The notes under the pieces: model-generated | Database searches by the model: none | Seen by the model: the letters and a program-made list of their open reading frames with translations, nothing else | Told to the model about the DNA's origin: nothing | Made by a program: the position numbers and the translations under genes | DNA from: Margaritifera margaritifera | Taxonomy: Eukaryota > Mollusca > Bivalvia > Unionida > Margaritiferidae | Reading direction: 5' to 3' | Length of the DNA stretch: 64,000 nt | Assembly (NCBI GenBank): GCA_029931535.1 | Contig: JAQPZY010000305.1 | Location: forward strand, 1-64,000 | Part shown: piece by piece, positions 23,501-35,764 of the stretch | How the letters are laid out: the number at the start of each line of letters is the position of its first letter | Numbering within the stretch: the stretch's first letter is position 1

Positions 23501-26500
23501 ATCTTTCTCTACTACCAACTGCTTGTGTGTATGTCAAGTGGCCTAAAAGGCAGTTGCACCAGCTGCACCGACTCCTTGGTGATATATAAACCTCACACTG
23601 ATGAGACATGGTGATCAGCTGAACCAATGCATCAACCAGAACTTTTCCCTCTGATAAGTTACACGGGGAACTTAACCGGTCATGGACCAGGGGTGACTAG
23701 ACAACCTGAGCAGATGGGAGGAAATGCCTCGACTTTCCATCAGACAGCTTTTTCCTCCATAACCACAAATATACCTTAGCACAAAAAATTATTTTTATCT
23801 TATCAATCTGTTCAATTTAGTCAAAAACCACCAAATTTACATCATATTAATATGTAACTTCTATTCATGATGATACATTTCTATCAAATATTCCAACTGA
23901 TTTTTTAGCTATCATAAATATATACCATAAACATACAATAAACTGTCCAGGTAACTACAGTGTAATAACACTGGTATTTAATGATGCAAATTTCTGTTAT
24001 TATGAGGACTATCATTAAACTTGTTCCACAATTACCTATTTACAATGACAGAAAATTATCCTTATTCAAGTTGAAAGAAACAATTGACAAAGTCTACTTG
24101 CCCAAGCTTTGAATTCATTGGACATGCACATTTCTTCAGCAATTCACCTGTCTGAAACAGCTTTTTAATATTTCTGTGTACCATTTTTTGTTCATTACAT
24201 ACCCATTTAATCTTATATGGTTGATCTGGCTTTAAATACGAATGTTTATTCCTTATTTCGATCTCATACACACAGAATGGAACTTTTTTAACTTATGTCT
24301 ACACTTTAATATATTTCTATATGTTGAATCAAACTTTTAGCAATCTTACTGATTTAAAAATTTGATTTATTGTCTCTCTCACCCAGAGTTTGGATCCAAA
24401 TCACATTCTTAGAATAGTGATGTTTAGGCTTTAGTTAACGCTTTCCATTTGCTTACATTTACTATCTCCCTGTATTGATTGTATTCATAATCTGGATATA
24501 TCATTATAGTGCAGAAAAAATACAAATAAACAGTTTCATTTAGTGACCCTTACTATTTGACCTATGGGGGTCAAGGTCACAGTCTCTGAATATAAGTTTT
24601 AATATTTTGGTGAAAGTTTTAATTTATTATTTAATAGTTTAATATATTTATATTTTCTTAAAACCTCAATGTGTTCTGTTTGCACTGTGGCTGTTGAAGA
24701 CAATTCATTATTTGACACACCCATGACTATAACCTTGGCATCTTGGTCACAGTCTCAGAAAATCTTGAGTAAGTATTTGGTGAGGTTATCATTTGCATCT
24801 ATGTCCTAAACGTTTTGATTGTTTCTATTTATTCTTTGTATTGTTCATTACTGAGTAAAGATAAATCATTATGCAATGTACTCAACTACCCCTATTACCC
24901 TGGTGTAAAAGTTAGGTATACAAATATTTGTGTTAAGGTTTTGGTGAAATTTATTCTTTCGCTTACATAATTTTAACTATGTGATGGATTCTTTTCATAC
25001 TTGGGTATTTTGTTTTATAGCGAGGACAATTTATTTTGCATCACTTTTTTTCTCACCATTTGATCCTGCATTTAAGTTCAGAGGCATAGTACTTATGTAC
25101 ATATGTATACATATGCTTGACCTTAGTGTTATTACACATGTATGTAGATGTGCAAGTATATATCTCCAGATGGGCTGTTAAACTTATGAAAAAGCAAGGC
25201 TGACAATCCATTGCCATATCATCTTGTTAGTATGCTCAAATGTTGATTGTGATAACATTTCTCAAAGATACTAATATTACAGTCATAGATACTAAGTTTG
25301 ATCAAATTTGCATCTCAAATGGTCAGATTCCAAATCATATGCAGATTTGTTGCTCACAGGTCAGTCTTACTTGTTTTACATTGAAACCTGTATATAAAGG
25401 ACAATCAAAGGACCACAAAGATGTGTCCCTTATCGTCAATTAAAAAGATAAATGGTCACAAATTGCTTTCACTAAAGTTATGAACATGCATTACTGAAAA
25501 GCCTTAATTGTATTGCATTATTTTAAAGTATGTTGCAAATTAAAATATTATTATGTACTCTGATTTTGTCACACAGACTTAAGATAGGAGACAATTGAAC
25601 AGGACTTCCCTGTATACGTCGTCGATATGGACGGGAATGATGACATTATGACATCATAGAATGTTCTACATTATGACATCATTCTACTCACCTGATATAT
25701 TCATGCGCGTCAGGATTGAAATTATGAATGAAATTCAGTAAAGAAGCACCAGATCATACTTATTTCAATATTTGTAATTTCCTCCATTGAGTAAAGTTAA
25801 AAGATCTGGTAACTTATGCTAATTATAAATGAAAGTCTGCAATAAATATGTTATTGTAGGTGTACTCTCATATCCCTGGTGGACGATTTTTTTTTCTCTT
25901 TGGTGTAGCTGACTTGCAAGCTCGTCGGTCACACTGCTGGAACAACTTGTTCACTCAAGAAATTAGACAATACACAAACAGTAACTTTCAAATATTTCAT
26001 AGGAACAATCAAGCACAAACATTTGATAGGAACATAGAATTGTACTATTTTTATCACATAATTCTTACTTTTGTCGGGAGTTATAAACCAGTGAAACCCA
26101 GATTATCAACTACATCTGTTTGTATTGAATTGTACTCCCAGTATCTGACTACACAAATGTTAACATAAAACTTTAGCATTGTTGAAAATCTCAACACCCA
26201 AAAAGTGATCCTGTATCTCTCAATGCTTAGAAAGGAGAGACAGACATGTTTTCAATACTGTTAACTTGGCAATGACATTAAGTAATACAATATCCCTTAT
26301 ATAAGAATCTGAAACTAAGTATTAACCAATACATCTTTGCTGCTAATGCTGGCATTTTGTCATATATGAAATTATTTAACTTGTTTCATACATTTCATAT
26401 TAATGATCACTGGTGCACAGCTGCATGACTACAAAGAAACGCTTCATGACACATATGATAATTTGTGATATTGCACAACCATTCAGTGAGTTAACAATTG

Positions 26501-26589
26501 TGCAATAATATGAATTATTGCAAATAACATCACGTCATCCAAGAAACAATCTCTGTCACAGAGATCAATTAATAATTGTCATTGATGAC
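20501..26589. other. long gene-free stretch with weak internal repeats
   Basis: A two-copy degenerate unit lies at 20755-20995 ('agttggtcctaaatgaaaat' then 'tatgtccaccatggccgcc' / 'tggtgccaccgtagcc'). Three degenerate ~175-215 bp units lie at about 21400-21935 ('aatctaatca-gtcatcta' at 21428, 21600, 21822). A CA-rich A tract is at 22851-22885. 'ttatgacatcat' is duplicated at 25640-25685. Frames at 22401-22658, 24062-24271 and 25860-26168 have no recognisable domain. Exons of a host gene could be hidden here, but I cannot support any. Confidence 0.4.
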
Positions 26590-26997
26590 TGATGGATTCC
26601 CGGCTCAACTAAAAATGGATTGCTGACCACTGGTATTGCTGGCTAGTTGCGAGTGTTATATAATTATGATCAGGTTAGCACACTGCAACTAACAATGGAT
26701 TGCTGACCACTGGTATTGCTGGTTAATAGTGAGTGTAACATAATTGGAGCCCCGACTCAACTAAAAATGGATTGCTGACCACTGGTATTGCTGGCAGGCT
26801 GTGAGTATTACATAATTATGGTCAGGTTAGCACACTGCAACAAACAATGTATTCCTGACCACTGGTATTGCTGGTTAGTTGTGCGTGTTATTTAATTAGG
26901 GTCATGTTAGCACACTGCAACTAACAATGTATTGCTGACCACTGGTACTGCTGGCTAGTTGGGAGTGTTATATAATTATGGTCAGGCTAAAAACTTG
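26590..26997 (+). repeat. ~80-bp minisatellite, 5 copies
   Basis: The core 'ttgctgaccactggtattgc' recurs in units beginning at 26615, 26695, 26767, 26847 and 26927, spacing 80, 72, 80 and 80. Linkers alternate between 'ctcaactaaaaatgg' (units 1 and 3) and 'cactgcaactaacaatg' (units 2, 4, 5), so the array looks partly built from a dimer. Confidence 0.95.
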
Positions 26998-27620
26998 ACT
27001 TCTAGCTTATCTCAGCAAATCTGACAGATTCATGATCACCACTGTATAACATTTACTAATGTAAATAGTAATAACTTCAAAATATGACCATACTGGCCAA
27101 ATTTAAATTTGTTTTGGATTAAACTATTGATTACATTTCAGCTTGTATTCTTTGTTTGCTGATGATTACTCAAATAAATGACCTAGCATGAAGTAGCAAA
27201 ACTATTCAAGTGATCTCTTTTTCCCAACAGTATATTGGAAAGCAATGTATAGTGTGTGCACTGTGCGGCCAAGTATTGATTAACTCTATAACTGTTCATG
27301 GAGATGAAGGATTATTTTATATGATATTAATTTAATTCTACATCCATTTGATTGGCCATATTAAACACAAGTCTTTCTACTACCAAACCCTGATATATGT
27401 CAGCAGAAATACGAACAATTACTGTATCACATGATACATTCTCGTGATCTGATTGGCTGACTACCGGGATCTATTTTAGGACATTATGCATTTCCACATG
27501 ACTATTATGGGCAGCCGTCACCGCCAAAATTACATTAATTTTTTCATCTACCGCTCTTGCTCTTGCTGCTTTAGCCAAAAAGTTGCATCTTCTACAACAC
27601 ATATATAAGACAGAACAAGC
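26998..27620. other. no gene recognised; left flank of the viral relic
   Basis: AT-rich. 'cgtgatctgattggctga' at 27443-27460 resembles a MITE terminal motif. I could not find an inverted partner that would mark the left terminus of the Polinton. Confidence 0.35.
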
Positions 27621-28163
27621 GTGCTACAAAGTGTACTGGATTTGTCCAAACACGACCTGGCACGATTTAGTATGTTGAGAACACCAGTAGTACCTAAATT
27701 CAAGTTAACACACGTCCCCTCAATCAGTGGAGACGAATTCCAGTATAAAAAGAAGATGTGTTGGATAAGATTCACTTCAGTTTTCCTCCTGAACAAAGAT
27801 GTCACAAAGTTCACATCATCATCAACGTCCAAAGAGACCTTCATCGTTTAGCTCAACATTGTGATGTTTTGTCAGTACTTATTAAATCCAATGCCTCGAT
27901 GCAAAAACAAATCATTCAAAAAGAACATAAAGAAATCATCGATACCGTATGTGAATGTTGTTTGAATGCTTTGAAAGGAACTGTTCCTTTAACCAAGATA
28001 TAGAAACAGCAATTAGGACTACATCGTTACGTTTCCGACTAATGGTGAAAAAGAAAATGCCAATCAGTCAAAAGAAAAATGCCCGTTCGACAGGACCATT
28101 GTTACAAGTGGATGCTCCTTTGTTAGGATCGATTACTGGACCTCTTTTAGGAGAAGTGTTAAG
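27621..28163 (+). pseudogene. Polinton/adintovirus small core-like protein relic
   Basis: In frame 27758-28003 the segment 'DTVCECCLNALKGTVPLT' (residues about 60-78) is the characteristic start of the small basic, core-like protein found in Polinton-class elements. The matching Lys-rich middle (VKKKMPISQKKN) and hydrophobic Gly-rich end (LLGSITGPLLGE) continue in another frame at 27955-28167, so a frameshift near 28000 breaks the gene. A Lys-rich then Gly-hydrophobic order is usual. It is the first gene of the + strand series. Assignment is by pattern recognition. Confidence 0.55.
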
Positions 28164-28376
28164 GTGAAGAAGATAAAAAAGGACACACTTTTCCGGAAGG
28201 ACATCACACTCGTACCCTTGGATTTCATTGAAGGACGAAAACTAACTTTAGTTACTTACAAACGGAGAACGGAACTCCACAGTTGGTACGACCAACGGAT
28301 ACAATATTTACCTCCTAATCTTAATCTCACCAAGATGTCACATTTACAACAAGAGCTACAATCGTTGATGGATTGA
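28164..28376 (+). pseudogene. short ORF in Polinton gene series, function unknown
   Basis: 70 codons directly after the core-like relic, highly charged, ending in 'SHLQQELQSLMD'. In Polinton-class elements a short helical ORF often follows the core-like protein, and this may be its truncated counterpart. The in-frame start is not certain. I assign no function. Confidence 0.35.
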
Positions 28377-28499
28377 ACAGATTTTCCAGACACGTAAAAA
28401 GCGCAACTCTAAGGATAGTTATTGTGATGTCTTGAACTGTTTCATCAGAAAGCTTTAGACGAGACGGCTAAACATACGCTGAGAGATTTAAAGAATGTC

Positions 28500-28816
28500 A
28501 TGAAAACAGAAGAAAAACAGAAAGCAACAAAGATGATGACAGTTACCTCCAGTGTGATAACCTTGTTGACACCTTCCCCTACTACAAGACAAGAAGAAAT
28601 GAAAGCCTTGGTCAAAAAGATGATGTCGACACCCTCTTCAGCAGATGAAAAAAAGGAAAGAAGGGAAGACAGAAGTGAAAAAAGAAATCAAGAAAAAGTG
28701 ACAAAAGAACCTATGACATCTGTCGAAACTTCCTTTTCTACTTCTATTGCTCGTCAGACACTTCAAGCATCGCAAACCCAAATTCTACAAGAGCAACCAC
28801 AGAAGAGTATAGAATA
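28500..28816 (+). pseudogene. Lys/Glu/Thr-rich ORF between core-like and integrase relics
   Basis: About 105 codons, low complexity, dominated by K, E, R, T and S. It contains the charged block 'ADEKKERREDRSEKRNQEK' and a Gln-rich end. Its stop lies next to the start of the integrase frame at 28817. It could be a linker or disordered region of a virion protein, or part of a longer decayed gene. No family recognised. Confidence 0.3.
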
Positions 28817-29930
28817 ATGGTTACCTTATTGAGCAGCAGCAGCGGCAACATGGATACACTTTTGGCCAGCATTTACTACAATCTTACTCATGCCGCTAGC
28901 TATGAGGGAATTCAGAAATTGTACCATGCAACTAAAACTGAACTAAAAGAACTACTGCAAGAAGTACAACAATGGTTACAAGAACAATCGACGCACACGT
29001 TACACAAACCCATTTCAGGAATATTTTCCAGAAGTCATACTAAAGCAGCTGGAATTGATCATCAATGGCAAGCTGATTTAGCTGATGTCTTTCATTTAGC
29101 GTCGCATAATCGAGGTTACAAATGTTTGTTTTATATCACTGAAGTGTTTTCAAAAGTAGCTTGGGTACTTCCTTTGGCTTCTAAAACGAGTTCAGAGTTT
29201 GAGCGAGCTTTAAACCTTATCTTGAAACAAAGTGGTCGACACCGTTTCTAATGCCAAACAAACAAAGGTCCCGATTTTCTTAACTAAGCTTTTTAGAAAA
29301 AATTGAAAAAAATACACATTAATTTTGTCACCACTGAAAATGCTAAAACGAAAGCCGGTGTCGTGGAAGGTTTCAAAGAACTTTGAAAGAACGTATGTGG
29401 AAATAGTTTACACATGAACATACCCTCAAATACATTGACGTGTTACCACGCCTAGTCAAAGTTTACAATCTATTGTACCATCGTCGCATCGGATGTGCTC
29501 CAGAAAAAGTGACACCTGAAACGAAGTGATTGTGTTGGATCGATTGTTTCGAACGTCAAAAATCAGAAAAAAGAATGAAGTGTTAATCACCCGAGATTGG
29601 GTTCGCATTGGAAAAACAAAAGGCACTTTTGACAAATGATATTTACCTAACTGGACGAGAGAATAGTTTTGTGCCAAATGACAAGTGTGTGGACGTGATC
29701 CCCCTGTATAATATAAATTGAAAGATATGAACAGAAAAGTGTTAAAAAGAACTTTTTATTTGCCTGAGTTACAACGAGTGACAAAGAAAGAAGACGATGT
29801 GTACGATATCGAAAGCATTCACAAAAGAAGAACACGTAAAGTGGGAATACATCATATCCAAGAAGTCAAAGTTCGTTGGAAAGGATATTCACAGTTTCGA
29901 TTCTTTAATTGCAGTTTCACAAGTCATCAA
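28817..29930 (+). pseudogene. Polinton integrase relic (rve core plus chromodomain)
   Basis: Residues about 45-75 of frame 28817-29251 (pre-core 'EVQQWLQEQSTHTLHKP') are followed by the core: 'DHQWQADLADV' with the first catalytic Asp kept, then 'YKCLFYITEVFSKVAW', where the second Asp position reads Glu. The frame ends at 29251; the rest of the core (29252-29717) is scattered over frames with stops. The C-terminal part resumes in frame 29718-30287 with 'FYLPELQRV', 'VYDIESIHKRRTRK' and a chromodomain core 'VKVRWKGY'. Integrases of this type insert Polinton-class dsDNA elements. A better preserved copy of the last segment is at 37000-37243. Confidence 0.8.
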
Positions 29931-30287
29931 CTATGTAAGGAAGTAGAAGTTACCAACATGCCGTTAAACACCACTGCATCCCATTCTCATGGTTCCTCTC
30001 TTCCAGAACTACAAAAGCAACCACTTTGGGTGTGGGTTGGAGAACGTGTTCCAAAAAATCAAATCGTCTTTTTCTACCAAATCTTTGTAGTGTATTGTGT
30101 TGTTGGAGCAGCCTTTGGAAATTTGAGTTTGCAACAAGGAGATAAGCAGTTGTGGACTATTTTACTCAGTACTTGTATTGGTTATTTTTTTTCTAATCCT
30201 TCGTTAAAATATATCGACAATAACAACAATGATAGCCATGTTAACGCCAGTCACAACTCTTCTAATCACACAAGCCATCATCTATAA
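29931..30287 (+). pseudogene. small membrane protein, fused in frame to the integrase tail
   Basis: Downstream of the chromodomain the same frame encodes 'PLWVWVGERVPKNQ'. Two hydrophobic helices follow ('FFYQIFVVYCVVGAAFG', and 'ILLSTCIGYFF' with its flanks), then an Asn/Ser/His-rich tail. Small membrane proteins lie at this place in several Polinton-class elements, but I cannot name this one. The apparent fusion probably reflects loss of an intervening stop. An Asn-rich tail of low complexity argues for decay. Confidence 0.4.
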
Positions 30288-30514
30288 CTCTTGGAAAATC
30301 ATCCTTTGACATCGATTGACTCCTCGGAGACTCAAACCATCGAACTATGAATAATTAATTTTATTTAACATTACCTGACAGTTATATGGATATGTTTCCC
30401 AACAACACATAATGCTGTTTCACCGCCCATTTATCTCTATCCTTACAATTGGATCACAAAGCTCATTGGGGAGCGGCTTTGGTCGAAATCATTTATCCTA
30501 CTATAGTCTGAAAT

Positions 30515-31560
30515 GTGGTCGAAGATCAAACCACTTTCGTCCTAGAAATACTAAACGAACAAGTTCAATCACACTTTGACAAAAATGATCATCTCGTCGA
30601 AACAATTTCAACTATGTTTAATGATCAGTTTCTCAAAGCACTGGATACACTTCACGGATGTGTGCTGATCGACTACCATCCAACTTCTCATCGTCCCAAA
30701 TTAGATTGTTCCTACGGCAAAACGCTGTCCATCACTTTTTCTCCCAGTTTGTTTGACATTCTGGGTGGAAACACATCTCTCGTTCCTTCGAAAGACATAA
30801 TCAACAACAATCGATTCTACAAGAACTTAGGCTAGCCTATCAAATTGAACGAAGGACTGAATTTGATGTTTGTGTACTCTAATGTCGTCGAGTACAACTT
30901 GGTGGGAAATACAACTGCTCAGTTGCTCAGTATCATTCCTTTCAAAGTGAATTCTGCCATAGTTGTTTACGATAAAGGAGGAAACACGTATCACGTTAAC
31001 CGAGACTTTGTACATCCTCATTACCTTTCTGTCAGTAAATCATATTTTGACAGTGCCAATATTAGTATCAAAGGAGATCTTGGACAAACTACTATATTCA
31101 CTAAAGAAAAAGTCCCTGTGAAACTGTATATTCAAAACGATTATCCAGTAAATTGTAACAGATGTATCCTGTGTACTAAGGAGTGGTTCGACAACGAGGA
31201 CATGGTTTAGGAGATATGTTAATATCTGCTTTTCGTACGGTATGACTCATCTTGAAACCTATGGTGACTCGAGGATTGCATACTTTAAATGATGCAGACT
31301 TGGCGCAAGGAAAATAATTTTTCCAAAACGTACTCATCTACCATGAAAGTCCTAAACAAGCGTTTAAGAAAGCAGGAAAAAATATGTTGATTTAAACATG
31401 AAGAGAATTCCAGGGCTCGCCGAGACACCCCTATAAATTCACATCTCACTTCTGGCGAAGACATTGATTTGACTTCTACGCCACATCAAGGACAAGGCAG
31501 AAAGAAACGTGGAAAGGTCTTCAAACCTCACAAACACGCACAGGAAAAGACTAAGAAAGC
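30515..31560 (+). pseudogene. Polinton minor capsid (penton-like) protein relic
   Basis: Three pieces in one direction. Frame 30515-30835 is the N-terminal region. Frame 30845-31210 carries 'LMFVYSNVVEYNLVGNTTAQLL', a signature of the single-jelly-roll minor capsid protein, with the beta-rich end 'QTTIFTKEKVPVKLYIQNDY'. 31211-31560 is a broken Gly/Lys-rich tail including the basic 'GRKKRGKVFKPHKH'-like segment at about 31498-31545. A short gap and frameshift separate the first two frames at 30836-30845. In the family this protein occupies capsid vertices. The position just before the major capsid gene is the usual one. Confidence 0.7.
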
Positions 31561-31621
31561 ATAAAGAAAAGAACAGCAGTCAGAGATTTTGACGTTTGTG
31601 TTCACAAAAAAAAAAAAAAAA

Positions 31622-32769
31622 ATGATGCACAGAGATTCTTGCAAATGTTTCCATTTCAGAACTCGATCTGTTTGTCATGCGACCGACGATGATGTCGATG
31701 CAATAATCCCAATGGGTAGAATTTCTTCCTTGGTCGTCTTTGACCAAATCGGTACCTATCGAGTTTCAAATCAAAGGACAATCCAGGCGGCATGGACACG
31801 TACCCTTACCGAACTTACCTGGAGAATCTCATGGCGTACGGAAAAGAAACCAAGAATACACATCTAGATGCCTCATTGGTGTGGAAACCTGACACTGTGA
31901 ATGCTTTTAATGACACAGTTTTTGCTGTGTATGATGATGCTCACAGTGTCGGATTTAACGACTGCCGAAACAAAATCAAACAAGAACGTAGTTTAGAAAT
32001 GACAGATCGTTTGCACTTGGATGTGTGCTTGCAAGACAAGTATTTGTTGAATCTTGTGGATGTACGTTTGATATTGAATCGAAGTAGTACCGTGTTCCAT
32101 TTGATGGCTAATACCAACGAGTACAAAACAAGCATCGAAAAAGCCAGATTCTACGTACGATGTGTGGAAGTCTTGTTTAAAGTGGGAAACGACATCATTC
32201 AAACTCTTAGCAGAACGACACCCACGTATCCTCTACGATAAGTGGAAGTTTAAACCTTTATCATTGCCTCTGTGCTCCGACCAAGATCGAAGATAATGTT
32301 TTCCAAGGTCAGCTGCGAAAACATTTGCTCATTGGCATAGTCAGGAATGCAACACTCAATGGACCTATCGATCAAAATCCTTTCGAGTTCCAACACTTCT
32401 ACGCGTCCAAGATAGAAGTTTCGCGAGATGGCCAGACGTTGTGTACAAGACCCTTTGAACCTAGCTTTGCCCATAATAATTACTTGATATCTTACTTGGC
32501 TCTGTTTGAAGCCACACAAGTTAGGAACTATCAGTAGCCACGGCATTTCGTACGACGATTAGGCAGGAGGATATGCTTTGTGGGGATTTGATTTCACCCC
32601 AGACCAAGACAGCGACGAAGGACATTTCCACCCAAGAAAAACAGGCCAACTCTGTGTGGGACTTCAGTTTGCACTAGCTCTGGTGAATACAATGAACATC
32701 ATTTTGTATGCAGAATTCGATAATACTCTGGACATCAACAGTTTGAGAGAAATGATCCTAGACTATTAA
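31622..32769 (+). pseudogene. Polinton major capsid protein relic (double jelly-roll, F54H12.2-like)
   Basis: Consecutive + frames cover the whole family order. The N-terminal end is damaged (31622-31790). Frame 31792-32241 starts with 'DTYPYRTYLENLMAYG' and contains 'DRLHLDVCLQDKYLLNLVDV'. Frame 32325-32537 contains 'FEFQHFYASKIEVSRDGQ', and frame 32578-32769 carries the C-terminal 'LVNTMNIILYAEFDNTLDI'. Breaks lie near 31800, 32241-32325 and 32537-32578. The protein often annotated as 'F54H12.2-like' in invertebrate genomes is the Polinton major capsid protein. The strong motif conservation despite frameshifts suggests moderately recent inactivation. Confidence 0.85.
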
Positions 32770-32773
32770 AAAC

Positions 32774-32938
32774 ATGGAACACGAAGCTTTGGAGATAGGT
32801 GAAGATAACGTTTTCTATCCAGAACAGCAGTCACAGACCACAAGTGAACAAGAGAAAGATACAGTCATGGCGTCACGATGGCCAGAGCGAGAAGAACATT
32901 TAGGCTTCCTGATTTGCTCGCCACTCACCTGAAAGAAT
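32774..32938 (+). CDS. 54-codon ORF just after the major capsid relic
   Basis: An ATG lies a few bases after the capsid stop and opens an acidic frame rich in E, Q and S (EHEALEIGEDNVFYPEQQSQ). It ends after 'FLICSPLT'. No family recognised. Position between capsid and protease relics suggests an accessory virion gene or simply leftover coding sequence. Confidence 0.25.
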
Positions 32939-33067
32939 CACACTCCTGAGCAGAGAACATTGTTATGGTTCTCAAATCGATCATTCTAGTCAATTGGAAA
33001 ACGACAAATGATGATGAGTCAAGAGAATCTGGACTAAGCATGGACCCTTATCTCACAAGAAAAGATT

Positions 33068-33772
33068 TTGAAAGAGTGGAATAAAGATCTAAGTGACCAT
33101 TCCCTACCTCCATTGACTTCATTGAAAACGACACGCATTGAAGCTCGCTTGCAACAGAGTACAGAGACTTCCCGTTCATCGACTTATGTGACAGATCTTT
33201 TCAAGGAAAAAGTCAAGTATGAACTCATCACTTATCATTACCTCTCAAAATGAATACCTGGGAACTTCATTACCTTCTGACCAACAGCTCGTACTCAGCT
33301 TCTTGCAATCCATTGGTGTGGTCTAAAGACGAACTTCCTCATCGAAAACCTAAAGACGTTCGAGTTTATGTCGTCACCACAGACAGCAGTCATCGCCCAG
33401 GGACGAAGTGGTTAGCCGTCTACTTTCCCAACGATAATAGTGTTGAATATTTTAATTCTTATGGATTACCTCCTATGGAAGACGATATCATCGACGTTAT
33501 GAGAAGAAACACTTTATCATCTCAATTCAGCAATAGTGTGTAGAAAATATTGTGTGCATATTCTTCATCAACGCAGTCTTGGATTCCCATTAGAACATCA
33601 CCTGACTTGTTTTCAACGTGATTTCTCTAGCAACGATGACAAAAAAGAAAAGTTGTTTTGTGAACATTATGGATATCTAGTTTCTTTAGAACAGAAACGT
33701 AGTGTGTATCGATGGCAAAATGACACTGTACTAGATCACTGGAAGCCTAGTCTTACTCCACAACGTTGTTAA
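33068..33772 (+). pseudogene. adenain-type cysteine protease relic, Polinton locus 1
   Basis: Frame 33068-33253 gives a polar lead (relation uncertain). Frame 33250-33543, with an ATG start, holds the family order 'RPGTKWLAVYFP' then 'VEYFNSYGLPP'. Frame 33536-33772 holds the Cys region (VCRKYCVHIL) and the C-terminal 'LFCEHYGYLVSLEQKRSV'. One frameshift near 33530-33545 separates them. In adenoviral-type proteases the residue before the conserved Trp is the catalytic His; here it is Lys, and the Gly after the catalytic Cys is Arg, so the enzyme was probably inactive before or after the frameshift. It matures virion proteins in the family. A second copy of the 3' end lies at 42962-43089. Confidence 0.75.
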
Positions 33773-34879
33773 CCTTGTAAATACGTTAATGTTTAACATC
33801 TGTTTTGTTTGTCAGTTGTACATGAAGAAGAAGGGACTAGCTTAATTCCCCCTCTTCATTGGTTTGTTGATGTTTGAGTTAGCAAGGCTTATTAAAACAA
33901 TGATGATTTTTTAAAAAAGTGGTGTGTACTTTTTTGACAAAAAAAACTACAAAAAAAACTTGTACGTTCTATCTCTCTCTCTCTCTCTCTCTGGTTTGGC
34001 ACAAGACATTCTAACGTTTAATGTAATGGTAAAAAAGTCACAACTATTGTTATACAAAATCTTACTATCTTTTCTTTCCATAGCACTAGAGTCACTCTGC
34101 ATTTTCACAGACAAACAGAAGCAATTCTTTTCTTAACAAGTACAGTAACCACCAAAGTGAATATTGATTTTTGTTACCTAGTGCTATTGCGCCAGTGAAT
34201 ATTTATTTTTTATTTTAGTGATGTCGTATCTCACTTTGAAAGTGTTTGTCTGTTTCACTACAGCGCTAGAAATATTGGCATCTTTTTCTTTTATTGATCT
34301 CTATTTATCTCTATTCGATTTGGTTGGTGTAAAAAAAAATTACCCTGCGCAATATATGCATGTATTCACTACTTAGAGTCATCGCTGTCAAATTTTTAGA
34401 AAGAAGTCAGCAAATATGTTTAACGGTTTGAAAGTAATGAAGTTAAGGTATAATAGATTTTCATCTCTTTAAATATTTGTATGATGTCTCTGTTAACTGA
34501 AGAGTTAAACTGAGTTAAAGAACAAGAATAATTCATAAATCGGAAATCTATTAATTAATTAATTGTCACAAATTGTCATTCCTCAATTAATCATTAATTA
34601 TAACACATTTACTCTCACCTTTCTGCTCTGGTTTCTCAATTCTTTCACCGGCTTTTTTAAGCACATTTTTGTTTTCTCTGTTCTCCGCTATCATTCTTTT
34701 GATACGAATTTAATGTTTTTTCGTATTTTTTCTCTCATAGCCCTTGTGTATGTTCGTTTTATCATGGTTGTAAAAGGATATGAATTTTATTGTTCTGCCA
34801 CAAAAAACATTTTAAGGAGTTATATGATAGATGACGAACTCCAATATCCTCAGCTTCCAATGGATTGTTGTTTTTTTGT

Positions 34880-34882
<3 letters not shown>
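33773..34882. other. 3' flank of the protease relic, no gene recognised
   Basis: 33773-33885 matches 44035-44145 (for example 'acatgaa-aa-gaagggac' and 'ccctcttcatt'). A (CT)n tract is at 33970-33992. 34563-34880 is an open hydrophobic frame running into a (TA)n tract and shows no known domain. Confidence 0.45.

Positions 34883-34955
<73 letters not shown>
34883..34955. repeat. (TA)n microsatellite
   Basis: About 36 pure TA dinucleotides. It is one of five long TA tracts in the window. Confidence 0.98.
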
Positions 34956-34958
<3 letters not shown>

Positions 34959-35591
34959 TGACGAAGTCATCCACATAAATTAGTACACTTGAATAAAACT
35001 AGGGTGCCTAGGAATCATTGTCAATCTTGCTCCTAATAATTATGAGAAGAAAGAAAAAAGTCCATTTCCATTATACACGCGCACACAAAATCGGAATTTT
35101 CCACTTTTCGGGATAAATCCCAACTTGGATTGTAAAAATCAACCAATGCCTGTCCTTACGTGTGTGTGAGTTATTCTCTCCATCCTGTTTAATATATACG
35201 ATGCATAACTTAGATGTCACAACCTTACAAGGAACCTTAGCTTTACGCCAAATTCTGACTTAGTTTGTCAATGTGGCAAATTTAACTCTTGCTTATTTTC
35301 ATAGGTCACCTTTCACTCATCGTATTAAATCTAAAGCGACAAACACATCTGTAACGAAATGAACTGACATTGGGTAAGGCCAGTCAGTGTACTAAATCTA
35401 GGGTGGCAAAAACCAAAACCATAAATTTGTAACAAACTGAAGAACCATATTTGCCTTTTAAAGCATTTGCATTGCAACAAACTTTTCTGCCAATATGTTT
35501 ATCAATCAACAATGCGTAGCCGTTTAGTGAAAAAATTAAGCCTAGGCCAGTAAAAAACAAATTCAGTATTACAACTTCTAAACCTTACTTA

Positions 35592-35750
35592 CAGTGGCGT
35601 GACTACCGCCCCCGCAGCCCCCGCAATGCGGGGGGGGGGGGGAGGGACGCAAGGAGGGTGCCCAAAATCCCGCTTTACATTAATTATTTGACGGGGGTCC
35701 ACTCTTAATGTTGGTGGGGGGGGGGGACACAGTTTGAAGTTATGCCACTG
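35592..35750. mobile_element. hAT-like MITE, 159 bp
   Basis: Terminal inverted repeats CAGTGGCGTGAC (left) and CAGTGGCATAAC (right, reverse complemented) match at 10 of 12 positions. Flanking 8-mers cttactta (35584-35591) and cccactta (35751-35758) match at 6 of 8, consistent with an old hAT target duplication. The interior has two long G runs (35629-35642 and 35715-35726) and no coding sequence. Confidence 0.8.
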
Positions 35751-35764
35751 CCCACTTAGCTAAA

